Source of the DNA: Bifidobacterium amazonense
GTDB taxonomy: Bacteria > Actinomycetota > Actinomycetes > Actinomycetales > Bifidobacteriaceae
Direction of reading: 5' to 3'
Length of the DNA: 61,334 nt
Assembly: GCF_018555435.2 (NCBI RefSeq)
Contig: NZ_JAFEJT020000014.1
Span: 1 to 61,334, forward strand
A program made the translations under genes and the position numbers. How positions within the stretch are numbered: the stretch's first letter is position 1; each line of letters starts with the position of its first letter. Of this stretch, positions 26,429 to 34,874 are shown piece by piece. The notes beneath the pieces are model-generated. The model made no database searches. It was not told where the DNA came from and saw nothing but the letters and a program-made list of their open reading frames with translations.

Positions 26429-27961
26429 TTAGCGCGGCAGCATCATCGGACGCTGGGAGGCGACGATCGGGGCCGGCAGTTCGGTCGTGCCGGTCAGGTA
26501 TTCGTCCACGGCGGCGGCGCAGGAGCGTCCCTCCGAGATCGCCCACACAACGAGGCTCTGGCCGCGGCCGGCGTCGCCGGCGACGAACACGCCGTCCTGC
26601 GAGGTGGCGAACTTGTCGTTGCGAGCCACGTTGCCGCGCTTGTCGAGCTCGACGGGCAGCTGGTCGACCAGCGTGGTGGTGTCCGGGTGCAGGAAGCCCA
26701 CGGAGATGAGCACGAGGTCGGCGGGCAGGATACGTTCGGTGCCGGGCTGGCGGGTGAACGGGCCGTTCTCGCCCGGCGCCACGTCGACGACCTTCAGTCC
26801 GGTCACGTGCCCGGTCTCGTCGGCGACGAAGCCTTCGGTGGCGGTCGAGTTCTCGACGTGCACGCGCGCCTGCTCCTCCTCGGAGCCGACGAAGTTGACC
26901 GAATCGGTGCTGTACACGTAGGTGCCGCCCTCCTCCATCGAGGAGGTCTTCTGATAGAGGCGTGCAAACGTCGGCCACGGCTGGCTGTCGGGGCGCGAGC
27001 TCGGCTCCTTCGGCATGATCTGCAGCACGGTCACGTCCTTCGCGCCCTGGCGGATGGACGTGCCGAGGCAGTCGGAGCCGGTGTCGCCGCCGCCGATGAT
27101 GACGACGTGCTTGTCCTTGGCGGTGATGTCATGCACCGGCTTGACGCCGTAGACGCGACGGGTCGCGTCGGGCAGGAACTCCATCGCGAAGTGGATGCCC
27201 TTGAGCTCACGGCCCGGGATCTTCATGTCGCGCGGCACGGTGGAGCCGATGGCGACGACGACCGCGTCGTAGCGTGACCGCAGATCGTCCCAGCTGATGT
27301 CCTTGCCGATCTCCACGCCGGTGCGGAAGCGCGTGCCCTCGGCCTCCATCTGCTTGACGCGGCGGTCGAGCAGTCGCTTGTCGAGCTTGAAGTTCGGGAT
27401 GCCGTAGCGCATCAGGCCGCCGATCGCGTCGTCGCGCTCGTATACGACGACGGTGTGGCCGGCGCGGGTCAGCTGCTGGGCACAGGCGAGGCCCGCGGGG
27501 CCGGAGCCGACGACCGCGACGGTCTGGTCGGTCAGGCGCTGCGGCGGCAGCGGCTTGACGTAGTCGAGATCCCAAGCCTGGTCGATGATCGTGCACTCGT
27601 CGTTCTTGATCATCGTCGGCGGCTGGTGGATGCCGAGCACGCACGCGGCCTCGCACAGGGCCGGGCAGATGCGGCCGGTGACCTCGGGGAAGTTGTTCGT
27701 GGTGGACAGACGGTTGTACGCGTCCTCCCACTTCTCCTGGCGCACGAGGTCGTTGAATTCGGGGATGATGTTGCCCAGCGGGCATCCGGTCATGCAGAAC
27801 GGGGTGCCGCAGTCCATGCAACGCGCCGCCTGTTCGCGGGTCCACGGCTGCAGGCCGGATTCGGCATGCACGTCAAGCCAGTCCTTGATGCGCTCGGAGA
27901 CCGGGCGTTCGGCGAGTTCTCGGCGGGTACGGACCTTCAGGAATCCACGAGGATCTCCCAT
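26429..27961 (-). CDS. gltD: Glutamate synthase (NADPH) small subunit
   Basis: GltD takes electrons from NADPH through FAD and iron-sulfur clusters to GltB. The 510-residue protein has the N-terminal cluster-binding cysteines CMDCGTPFCMTGCPLGN and CPALCEAACVLG, the FAD-binding GSGPAGLACAQQL, the NADPH-binding IGGGDTGSDCLGT and the C-terminal FVAGDAGRGQSLVVWAI. It starts one base after the gltB stop codon, so translation is probably coupled. The arrangement is the usual gltB-gltD order, ended by a strong terminator. Confidence 0.97.
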   Translation of the reverse strand: MGDPRGFLKVRTRRELAERPVSERIKDWLDVHAESGLQPWTREQAARCMDCGTPFCMTGCPLGNIIPEFNDLVRQEKWEDAYNRLSTTNNFPEVTGRICPALCEAACVLGIHQPPTMIKNDECTIIDQAWDLDYVKPLPPQRLTDQTVAVVGSGPAGLACAQQLTRAGHTVVVYERDDAIGGLMRYGIPNFKLDKRLLDRRVKQMEAEGTRFRTGVEIGKDISWDDLRSRYDAVVVAIGSTVPRDMKIPGRELKGIHFAMEFLPDATRRVYGVKPVHDITAKDKHVVIIGGGDTGSDCLGTSIRQGAKDVTVLQIMPKEPSSRPDSQPWPTFARLYQKTSSMEEGGTYVYSTDSVNFVGSEEEQARVHVENSTATEGFVADETGHVTGLKVVDVAPGENGPFTRQPGTERILPADLVLISVGFLHPDTTTLVDQLPVELDKRGNVARNDKFATSQDGVFVAGDAGRGQSLVVWAISEGRSCAAAVDEYLTGTTELPAPIVASQRPMMLPR

Positions 27962-27962
27962 G

Positions 27963-30900
27963 TCAGCGCGCTCCTTCCATCACGTGCTCGTACACCTGTT
28001 CCCAGGCGCCGGGCGCATTGAAATCGATGTTGTCCTCTTCGGCCTGCTTCATGGCCTCGGTCATGGCGAGGAAGTGCTCGGGTACCACGCGGGTGAAGCG
28101 CAGCACGTTCTCGTCCCAGTTCTCGAGCAGCTCCTCGGCGAACGCGGAGCCGGTCTCCTTGGCATGCTGTTCGACCAGGTCGCGCACGATCGGCGCGGTC
28201 GTCTCGTCGAGCGGCTGGAACAGCAGTGCGCCGTTCGCACGGCCCTCCGGGTTGACCTGGTCCATGTCGAGGTCGAGCACGTACGCGTTGCCGCCGGAGA
28301 AGCCGGCACCGAAGTTGCGGCCGGTGGGGCCGAGCACGACGACGGTGCCGCCGGTCATGTACTCGCAGCCGTGGTCGCCCACGCCCTCGACCACGAACGT
28401 CGCGCCGGAGTTGCGCACGGCGAAGCGTTCGCCGGCGCGTCCGGCGACGAACATCTGGCCGGAGGTCGCGCCGAAGCCGGTCACGTTGCCCGCGATCACG
28501 TTCTCATGCGGGTCGAACGTCACGTCGTCGTTCGGACGGACGATCAGACGGCCGCCGGACAGGCCCTTGCCGGCGTAGTCGTTGACCTCGCCGACCACGC
28601 GGATCGTCTCGCCGCTCGGGATGAACGCGCCGATGGACTGGCCGCCGGCGCCGTGGAACGTCATGTCGATCGTGTTGTCCGGCAGGCCTTCCGCTCCGTA
28701 GCGGCGGGTGATCTCGTAGCCGACCATCGTGCCGAGCGTACGGTTCACGTTGCGGATCGGCAGATCGATCGTCACCGGCTCCTTGTTCTCGAGCGCGGGC
28801 TGGGCAAGCTCGATGAGCTTGTTGTCGAGCGCCTTCTCGAGCTCGTGGTTCTGCGGCTCGGTGTTGTGCAGGATGGTGCCGGGGACCGGGCCGGGCTGCA
28901 TGAGCACGTTGGTCAGGTCGACGCCGTCGGCCTTCCACCGCTTGATGGCCTCGTTCTGGTCGAGGCACTCGACATGGCCCACGGCCTCCTCGAGCGTGCG
29001 GAAACCGAGCTCGGCGAGGATCTCGCGAACCTCCTCGGCGATGTACATGAAGAAGTTGATGACCGACTCGGGCTTGCCGCGGAAGCGGGCGCGCAGCTCC
29101 GGATCCTGCGTGGCGATGCCCTGCGGGCAGGTGTTCTTCTGGCAGGCGCGCATCATGACGCAGCCTTCGACGATCAGCGCGGCGGTCGCGAAGCCGAATT
29201 CCTCGGCGCCGAGCAGCGCGGCGATGACCACGTCGCGGCCGGTTTTCAGCTCGCCGTCGCACTGGACGACGATGCGGGAGCGCAGGCCGTTGAGGATCAG
29301 CGTCTGCTGGGTCTCGGACAGGCCGATCTCCCATGGGGTGCCCGCGTGGCGGATCGCGTTGAGCGGGGCCGCGCCGGTGCCGCCGTCGTAGCCGGAGATC
29401 AGCACCACGTCGGCATGGCACTTGGCCACGCCGGCGGCGATGGTGCCGACGCCGAACTCGGAGACGAGCTTGACGTGGATGCGCGCCTTCGGGTTCGCCA
29501 TCTTCGCGTCGTTGATCAGCTGCTTCAGGTCCTCGATCGAGTAGATGTCGTGGTGCGGCGGCGGGGAGATCAGCTCGACGCCCGGGGTGGCGTGGCGGAC
29601 CTTGGCGATCCACGGCGGGACCTTCGCACCGGGCAGGTGGCCGCCCTCACCGGGCTTGGCTCCCTGCGCGAGCTTGATCTGCAGGTCGGTGGCGTGCACG
29701 AGGTAGTCGGAGGTGACGCCGAATCGCGCGGATGCGATCTGCTTGATGCGGCTGTAGCGCAGCGGGTCGTTGATGCGGTCGTCGGACTCGCCGCCCTCGC
29801 CGGAGTTGGAGCGCGCGCCGAGCGTGTTCATGGCGATGGCGAGCGTCTCGTGCGCCTCCTGCGAGATGGAGCCGTAGCTCATCGCGCCGGTGGAGAAGCG
29901 CTTGACGATCTCGGAGGCCGGCTCGACCTCGGAGATGTCGATCGGCTTGCGGCCGTGCTTGAACTTCATCAGGCCGCGCAGGGTCATGATGCGGTTCGAC
30001 GTGTCGTTGATGTGCGCCGAATACTTCTTGAACATGTTGTAGTCGCCGCGTGCGGTCGACTGCTGGAGCAGGAAGATCGCCTCGGGGTCGTTGAGATGGT
30101 CCTCGCCGGTGCGGCGCCACTTGTATTCGCCGCCCGTCTCGAGGTTCATGTGTGGGAACGCGGTCCACTGGTTCGGATAGGCGACGCGGTGGCGGATTGC
30201 GACCTCCTCGGCGATCTCGTCGAGGCCGACGCCGCCGACCTGCGAGACCGTGCCGGTGAAGTACTTGTCGACCGTTTCCTTGCTCAGACCCACAGCTTCG
30301 AACAGCTGCGCGCCACGGTAGCTCATGATCGTGGAGACACCCATCTTGGCCATGATCTTGAGCACGCCGATGGACAGCGCCTTGGTGAGGTTCTTCACGG
30401 CGGTGGGCGCATCGACCTTGAGATAGCCGGTGCGGGCAAGGTTCTCGACAGATTCGAACGCGAGGTACGGGTTCACGCAGGCCGCGCCGTAGGCGATGAG
30501 CAGGGCGACATGGTGGACCTCACGCACGTCGCCGGCCTCGACGGCCATCGAGATCTGCGTGCGGGTGTGGCGGCGCAGCAGGTGATGCTGCACGGCCGCG
30601 GTGAGCAGCAGCGACGGGATCGGGCCCCACGTGTGGTTGGAGTCGCGGTCGGACAGCACGATGAAGTTGCTGCCCTTTTCGATCGCCTCGTCGACCTCGG
30701 CGAAGATCTCCTCGAGACGGGCCTCGAGCGCCTTGCCGCCGCCGGCGACCTGATACAGGCCCTTGACGACGAACGGACGGTAGTAGCCGCCGAGGATCCT
30801 GGCCTTGTCGAGGCGCTTGAGCTGCGCCATCTCGTCGGAGTTGATGACCGGCAGCGGAATGAGGATCTTCTTGGCGTGCAGTTCGCTGTCCTCAAGCAGG

Positions 30901-32534
30901 TTCGGCTCCGGGCCGATCGCGGATTCGAGCGAGGTAACGATCTCCTCGCGCTCCCAGTCCAGCGGCGGGTTGGTGACCTGCGCGAACTTCTGGTGGAAGT
31001 AGTCGAACAGCATGCGGCTGCGCTTGGAGAGCACCGGCAGCGGGTTGTCGTTGCCCATGGAGCCGAGCGGCTCCTTGCCGGTGTTGGCCATCGGCGCGAG
31101 CAGGAGCTTCAGGTCCTCTTCGGTGTAGCCGAACGCACGCTGGCGGCGCTGCACGGACTGGCCGGAGTGGCTCACATGCTCACGCTTGGGCAGGTCGCTC
31201 ATCTCGACCGAGTTGCCTTCGACCCACTGGCGGTACGGATGCTGAGCGGCGAGGTTCTTCTTGATCTCCTCATCGGGGATGATACGACCCTCGCCGGTGT
31301 CGACCAAGAACATCTTGCCCGGTTCGAGGCGGCCCTTCTTGACGACGTGCGCGTCGTCGATCTCCGGCAGCACGCCGGTCTCGGAGGCGAGCACGATGTA
31401 ACCGTCGTCGGTGAGCTGCCAGCGGCCGGGACGGAAGCCGTTGCGGTCGAGCAGCGCGCCGACCTGCGTGCCATCGGTGAAGATGATGTGCGCCGGACCG
31501 TCCCACGGCTCGATCAGCGTGTTGTTGTACTCGTAGAACGCACGCACGTCCGGATCAAGCTGGTCGTTGTTCTCCCAAGCCGGCGGCAGCATCATCGAGA
31601 TCGCGTGCGGCATCGAGCGGCCGGCGAGGTGCAGCAGTTCGAGGCATTCGTCGAACGTGCCGGAATCCGAGTAGCCGGGCGTGGTGATCGGCAGCAGCGG
31701 CTTGAACTCGCCAAGCAGTTCGGAGCTCAGGCGGCCCTCGCGCGCGGACAGCCAGTTGCGGTTGCCCTGGATGGTGTTGATCTCGCCGTTGTGGGCGAGC
31801 TGGCGGAACGGCTGGGCGAGCGGCCAGCTCGGGAATGTGTTGGTGGAGAAGCGCGAGTGCACGATCGCGATCTTCGCCTTCATGAGCGGGTTGCTCAGGT
31901 CGGGGAAGAACGGGGTGAGCTGCATGGTGGTGAGCATGCCCTTGTACGTGATGGTGCGGGCCGACAGCGACGCGAAGTAGATGCCGACCTCATGCTCGAC
32001 GCGCTTGCGGATGCGGAAGGTCTTGCGGTCCAGTTCGATGCCGGCGAGCGAGCCGTCCGGGGCGGCGACGACGAGCGTCTTGAAGCTCGGCATGGAGGCG
32101 AGGGCCTGCAGGCCCAGACCGTCGGGGTTGGTCGGCACAACGCGCCATGCGAGGACCTCGAGGCCCTCCTCGCGCACGATGTTCGCGATGGCCTGCTCCT
32201 GCTGGCCGGAGGTGGCGATGTCGCGGTCGAGGAACGCGATGCCGGCCGCGTAATGGCCTTCCTCGGGCAGATCGACGCCGGCGGTGGCGCGCATGAACTC
32301 GTCGGGCATGCTCATCAGAATGCCCGCGCCGTCGCCGGTGTTCTCCTCGGCGCCGACCGCACCGCGGTGGTTGAGGTTGACGAGCACTTCGATGGCGTCG
32401 TCGATGATCTTGCGTTCGGGTCGCTTGTTGAGGGTGGTGACCATACCCACGCCGCAGGCGTCATGCTCTGCGCTGGGGTCGTACAGACCTTGCTTGTTGT
32501 GTATGCTCAAATCGAGCGGGGCGTGGAAAGTCAC
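27963..32534 (-). CDS. gltB: Glutamate synthase large subunit
   Basis: GltB transfers the amide nitrogen of glutamine to 2-oxoglutarate, giving two glutamates. The roughly 1520-residue protein has the class II amidotransferase nucleophile in HDACGVGMV after a propeptide of about 26 residues. A central domain follows, then the FMN synthase domain (GEGGESDDR, ISGYDGGTGAAPL), the 3Fe-4S cysteines in CVMMRACQKNTCPQG, and the C-terminal GXGXG beta-helix (FIPSGETIRVVGEVNDYAGKG region). A GTG start at 32534 has AAGGTGG five bases upstream. ATGs at 32549 and 32573 are alternatives with poorer sites. The sigma-70-like promoter is at 32639-32667. Confidence 0.96.
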   Translation of the reverse strand: MTFHAPLDLSIHNKQGLYDPSAEHDACGVGMVTTLNKRPERKIIDDAIEVLVNLNHRGAVGAEENTGDGAGILMSMPDEFMRATAGVDLPEEGHYAAGIAFLDRDIATSGQQEQAIANIVREEGLEVLAWRVVPTNPDGLGLQALASMPSFKTLVVAAPDGSLAGIELDRKTFRIRKRVEHEVGIYFASLSARTITYKGMLTTMQLTPFFPDLSNPLMKAKIAIVHSRFSTNTFPSWPLAQPFRQLAHNGEINTIQGNRNWLSAREGRLSSELLGEFKPLLPITTPGYSDSGTFDECLELLHLAGRSMPHAISMMLPPAWENNDQLDPDVRAFYEYNNTLIEPWDGPAHIIFTDGTQVGALLDRNGFRPGRWQLTDDGYIVLASETGVLPEIDDAHVVKKGRLEPGKMFLVDTGEGRIIPDEEIKKNLAAQHPYRQWVEGNSVEMSDLPKREHVSHSGQSVQRRQRAFGYTEEDLKLLLAPMANTGKEPLGSMGNDNPLPVLSKRSRMLFDYFHQKFAQVTNPPLDWEREEIVTSLESAIGPEPNLLEDSELHAKKILIPLPVINSDEMAQLKRLDKARILGGYYRPFVVKGLYQVAGGGKALEARLEEIFAEVDEAIEKGSNFIVLSDRDSNHTWGPIPSLLLTAAVQHHLLRRHTRTQISMAVEAGDVREVHHVALLIAYGAACVNPYLAFESVENLARTGYLKVDAPTAVKNLTKALSIGVLKIMAKMGVSTIMSYRGAQLFEAVGLSKETVDKYFTGTVSQVGGVGLDEIAEEVAIRHRVAYPNQWTAFPHMNLETGGEYKWRRTGEDHLNDPEAIFLLQQSTARGDYNMFKKYSAHINDTSNRIMTLRGLMKFKHGRKPIDISEVEPASEIVKRFSTGAMSYGSISQEAHETLAIAMNTLGARSNSGEGGESDDRINDPLRYSRIKQIASARFGVTSDYLVHATDLQIKLAQGAKPGEGGHLPGAKVPPWIAKVRHATPGVELISPPPHHDIYSIEDLKQLINDAKMANPKARIHVKLVSEFGVGTIAAGVAKCHADVVLISGYDGGTGAAPLNAIRHAGTPWEIGLSETQQTLILNGLRSRIVVQCDGELKTGRDVVIAALLGAEEFGFATAALIVEGCVMMRACQKNTCPQGIATQDPELRARFRGKPESVINFFMYIAEEVREILAELGFRTLEEAVGHVECLDQNEAIKRWKADGVDLTNVLMQPGPVPGTILHNTEPQNHELEKALDNKLIELAQPALENKEPVTIDLPIRNVNRTLGTMVGYEITRRYGAEGLPDNTIDMTFHGAGGQSIGAFIPSGETIRVVGEVNDYAGKGLSGGRLIVRPNDDVTFDPHENVIAGNVTGFGATSGQMFVAGRAGERFAVRNSGATFVVEGVGDHGCEYMTGGTVVVLGPTGRNFGAGFSGGNAYVLDLDMDQVNPEGRANGALLFQPLDETTAPIVRDLVEQHAKETGSAFAEELLENWDENVLRFTRVVPEHFLAMTEAMKQAEEDNIDFNAPGAWEQVYEHVMEGAR

Positions 32535-32985
32535 CGAAACCACCTTCATATCGTTTTGGCAGGGTCTTGACATCCTGCGGTTCTTTGGCTAGTGCGTAGG
32601 ACAGAGTACCGCTCAGGTATGTCAAACAGGTTTCCCTGTCCATATACCGAGTCGGCGGAAATGTCAACCCCAATTTTGCCAGACGCTTCCGGGACTCCCG
32701 AATCCAGTTTCATGTACCGTCGGAAAACGTTGGAATTCCAAGGAAAACCCCGGGTTTCGGCGTGTTCCGACAAGGATGATCGTACCCGTCCCCGGGGGAC
32801 ATGGGGGGACATTGCGGAAAATGCTCCACCTGGGATTCAAAGGGAAAGATGCCGGAATCGGCCTGATATCAACGATATCTACCCGAACACGGGAGAAACC
32901 GGGCCGACACGCCCGAAAAAAATACACGGGTCAGGTCCGGGGCGTGACGGGTCGCGGCCGGGCGCCGTGACGCATACCCTTATAC
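32535..32985. other. Regulatory DNA between gltB and the island
   Basis: About 450 bases without a gene. The gltB side holds two TTGACA boxes on the minus strand (32620-32625 and 32662-32667). The middle holds a GTCCCC-G-GGGGAC dyad (32788-32800) overlapping two direct GGGGGACAT copies 10 bases apart (32794-32802, 32804-32812), which would put them on one helix face. The right side runs into the HTH gene and has two CGTGACG copies. No RNA gene was recognised. Confidence 0.4.
32639..32667 (-). promoter_or_regulatory. gltB promoter
   Basis: TTGACA (32662-32667 complement), a 17-base spacer and TATGGA (32639-32644 complement) form a good sigma-70-type promoter, about 105 bases upstream of the gltB start. 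A second TTGACA at 32620-32625 lacks a matching -10. Confidence 0.6.
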
Positions 32986-33207
32986 ATGACCAATACAACA
33001 GACACCAGCCTTGATCCGCTCCGCCTCCTCTCCCCCGCGCAGGTCAGCCAACTGACCGGCATCCCCATCGAAACGCTCAGCCGATGGCGCAAACGGAACG
33101 CCAACCTCCCCTACCTGCACATGGGGCGCAACGTCCGCTACCGGGCCATCGACATCCAACACTGGATCGAACAACACATGATCACACCCACCCGAACGCT
33201 CGACTAA
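32986..33207 (+). CDS. Excisionase-like helix-turn-helix protein
   Basis: This 73-residue MerR/AlpA-type HTH_17 protein reads LLSPAQVSQLTGIPIETLSRWRKR, then LPYLHMGRNVRYRAIDIQHWIEQH. This is the standard layout of phage and ICE excisionases and small DNA-binding proteins. The start codon has no Shine-Dalgarno site and abuts TTATAC, so translation may be leaderless or start elsewhere. No integrase lies nearby. It is probably a relic of a mobile element or a small island regulator. It is followed in the same frame, after two stop codons, by a decayed open stretch. Confidence 0.75.
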   Translation: MTNTTDTSLDPLRLLSPAQVSQLTGIPIETLSRWRKRNANLPYLHMGRNVRYRAIDIQHWIEQHMITPTRTLD

Positions 33208-33237
33208 AACAGACGCCAGGCGGGTGGAGACTGGTAG

Positions 33238-33507
33238 CGTGGGGAGCAAAACCACAACGACAAGGACGAACGACCAGGCATCAGACCAGAAAAACCGAGC
33301 CGTCCGCCCCCATACGACGACGGCGTGCAGGCGCTGGGCCAGACGCTCGCCGACAGCATCGGCCTACCATCGGTGTATTGCTTCAATGTTTGTTCGACAG
33401 GTTCGGCAGTGTTTCCCCCCCCCGTCAAACCGAAGGGCCCGGCGATCGAGCCACGTGGCCCGCTGGCCGATGCGATGGACCTGGCCCGCATCATGAGGGA
33501 GAGGTGA
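33238..33507 (+). pseudogene. Open frame remnant with a C9 tract
   Basis: Downstream of the excisionase-like gene and in the same frame, codons run open for about 90 residues with no good start. The product would read PPYDDGVQALGQTLADSIGLP, then a run through the C9 homopolymer at 33415-33423, then KGPAIEPRGPLADAMDLARIM before a TGA. The composition looks coding, but there is no ribosome site; GTG at 33325 is the only start. It looks like the decayed end of a mobile-element gene, possibly frameshifted at the C9 run. Confidence 0.4.
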
Positions 33508-33520
33508 AGCACATCCACAT

Positions 33521-33562
33521 GTGATGGCTGTCCGGAGAACCGGTTCTCCGGACAGCCATCAC
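33521..33562. terminator. 42-bp perfect palindrome between convergent genes
   Basis: The left arm, GTGATGGCTGTCCGGAGAACC, is repeated exactly as its reverse complement with no spacer (21 + 21 bases). It sits between the plus-strand HTH/remnant and the minus-strand Fic gene, so a bidirectional terminator is the simplest reading. Neither side has a clear T tract. Confidence 0.6.
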
Positions 33563-33571
33563 CCCCTATTC

Positions 33572-34357
33572 TTATCTTCCTCCGTTATCGCTTGACAGGT
33601 GGCTGATGGCATGTGCTTTCAGCCATGCGGATAAGGTAGTCTTGTCGTTCGTCTCGTAATAGTCGATCAGCAGGTCTCGGAACTGACGCCCCATAAGCTC
33701 AGGCGGCAGTGCGAAGACACCGGCACGATCGTGAATAAGCTGATGGTTGGCGGCTAATACCGCAGTACGCTTGTTTCCGTTGGCGAACCATTGGCCTCGA
33801 CTGATATCGCAGAACAGTCCAATGGCGCGATCCTCCGGATCTGAATAAGCCAAATCGCGGGCAATGGCATCTCTTACGCCATCATAATCCGGCCTGTCGG
33901 GAACGTAATCCGTACCGCCAATGGCAACGTCCATCGTTCTCATCATCCCCGGATCCGGTTCCAGCCCATCACCGACCAGACGATTGTACTGGGACAGGTA
34001 TGCCCAGTCGACATTCCACTCGGTGTTATCGAACAGGAACTGCCAGGCATGCTTCAGATTATTGACGATCCGGACTTTTCTCGCCTGCTCCCCGTTTGGC
34101 GCGATTCCTTTGAAGATCGCATCGGTTTCCGGGAACGTCACGGCGACCTCAATATTGGCCGTCCTCCAAAGCAGGTCAATTTCACGCCGTTTCGCCAGTT
34201 CAGCATAGGGATTCGATTCGGCTTGCGGAATGCCGAGCGACTGATTGATATCGACCTCCTCAAGATCGTCGGTGACATCGCCCGTGTTCTGTTTGGCGAA
34301 TCTTCCGCCGTTGGGAGAGCCTTTCGGCTCATGCTTATTGCCTTGAGCATCATCCAT
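33572..34357 (-). CDS. Fic/Doc-family protein with Gln at the catalytic His position
   Basis: Fic proteins usually transfer AMP or another phosphate group to target proteins. This 261-residue member has the Fic loop GQWFANGNKRTAVLAANHQLI, near residue 195. The family pattern is HxFx(D/N)GN(K/G)R; here Gln replaces the catalytic His, while Phe, Asn-Gly-Asn and Lys-Arg are kept. The N-terminus carries EPKGSPNGGRFAKQ, a motif style seen on mobile-element proteins. The start has GGAGGAG seven bases upstream, inside the end of the preceding gene, and the two genes overlap by 8 bases. DNA is more AT-rich than its neighbours, suggesting transfer. It may be inactive for AMP transfer or have another chemistry. 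Confidence 0.85.
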   Translation of the reverse strand: MDDAQGNKHEPKGSPNGGRFAKQNTGDVTDDLEEVDINQSLGIPQAESNPYAELAKRREIDLLWRTANIEVAVTFPETDAIFKGIAPNGEQARKVRIVNNLKHAWQFLFDNTEWNVDWAYLSQYNRLVGDGLEPDPGMMRTMDVAIGGTDYVPDRPDYDGVRDAIARDLAYSDPEDRAIGLFCDISRGQWFANGNKRTAVLAANHQLIHDRAGVFALPPELMGRQFRDLLIDYYETNDKTTLSAWLKAHAISHLSSDNGGR

Positions 34358-34874
34358 GATGCATCTCCTCCATTCGCGCCAAAGTCAATCCTCCGGGAAT
34401 TCTTTCGATGGCATGACGTTCCAGCCAGTCTTTTCGATCATGTTCCACGGCTTCCACGAGCCGATCCGCGTTCTTCGGGTTCACTCCCAATAATCCGATA
34501 TTCGTATGGACCAGAACATGGTTGGAGCATAGGGCGGCCAGAACACGATTATCACCCCACAGTCCGGTCAACACGTTCATCCACGATTGGGAGTTTTTTT
34601 CAGTGTCGGGGAGTTTTGTCGCGCTACCGAATATCGAAGCATAATGAGGATATACGTCGCTGAGAGGCTTGTCCCAATTCGCCAGCATCAACTCCCAAGC
34701 ATCCGATATTCGACCGCACAAGTCGACCTGCACGACGGTCATATCCCCATCCGCGATCCCTTCCGAGGCGACTGCGGCCGCACTCCCATAGGCTACGGGG
34801 ATTTCCAGATTAACGAGTTTCCATACCGAATCGGACTTAAGCCTTCTCGCCAACGTCACAGCCTCGTTCTCCAT
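34350..34874 (-). CDS. Diverged Fic-fold partner protein
   Basis: A 174-residue protein encoded directly upstream of, and overlapping, the Fic-like gene. It aligns by eye with it. VWKLVNLEIPVAYGSA matches LWRTANIEVAVTFPET. ISDAWELMLANWD matches LKHAWQFLFDNTE. GDNRVLAALCSNHVLVH matches GNKRTAVLAANHQLIH. The Fic motif is destroyed: no catalytic His, and the Lys-Arg pair is lost. The start has AAGGAGG upstream. Order and coupling resemble antitoxin-toxin or regulatory pairs, but the paralogous fold is unusual. The function is inferred, not known. Confidence 0.7.
   Translation of the reverse strand: MENEAVTLARRLKSDSVWKLVNLEIPVAYGSAAAVASEGIADGDMTVVQVDLCGRISDAWELMLANWDKPLSDVYPHYASIFGSATKLPDTEKNSQSWMNVLTGLWGDNRVLAALCSNHVLVHTNIGLLGVNPKNADRLVEAVEHDRKDWLERHAIERIPGGLTLARMEEMHHG

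Noticed and set aside
27585..32570. Very long open frame on the plus strand across gltB (over 1600 codons)
   Set aside because: It is the antisense shadow of gltB, caused by high-GC codon bias. No ribosome site or recognisable domain.
32794..32812. Two GGGGGACAT repeats read as a plasmid iteron or origin
   Set aside because: Only two copies, no replication gene and no AT-rich unwinding region. More likely a regulatory or chance repeat.
33084..33524. Alternative 146-codon frame across the HTH gene and its remnant
   Set aside because: It overlaps the clear HTH domain in another frame and has Arg/Pro/Gly-rich shadow composition.
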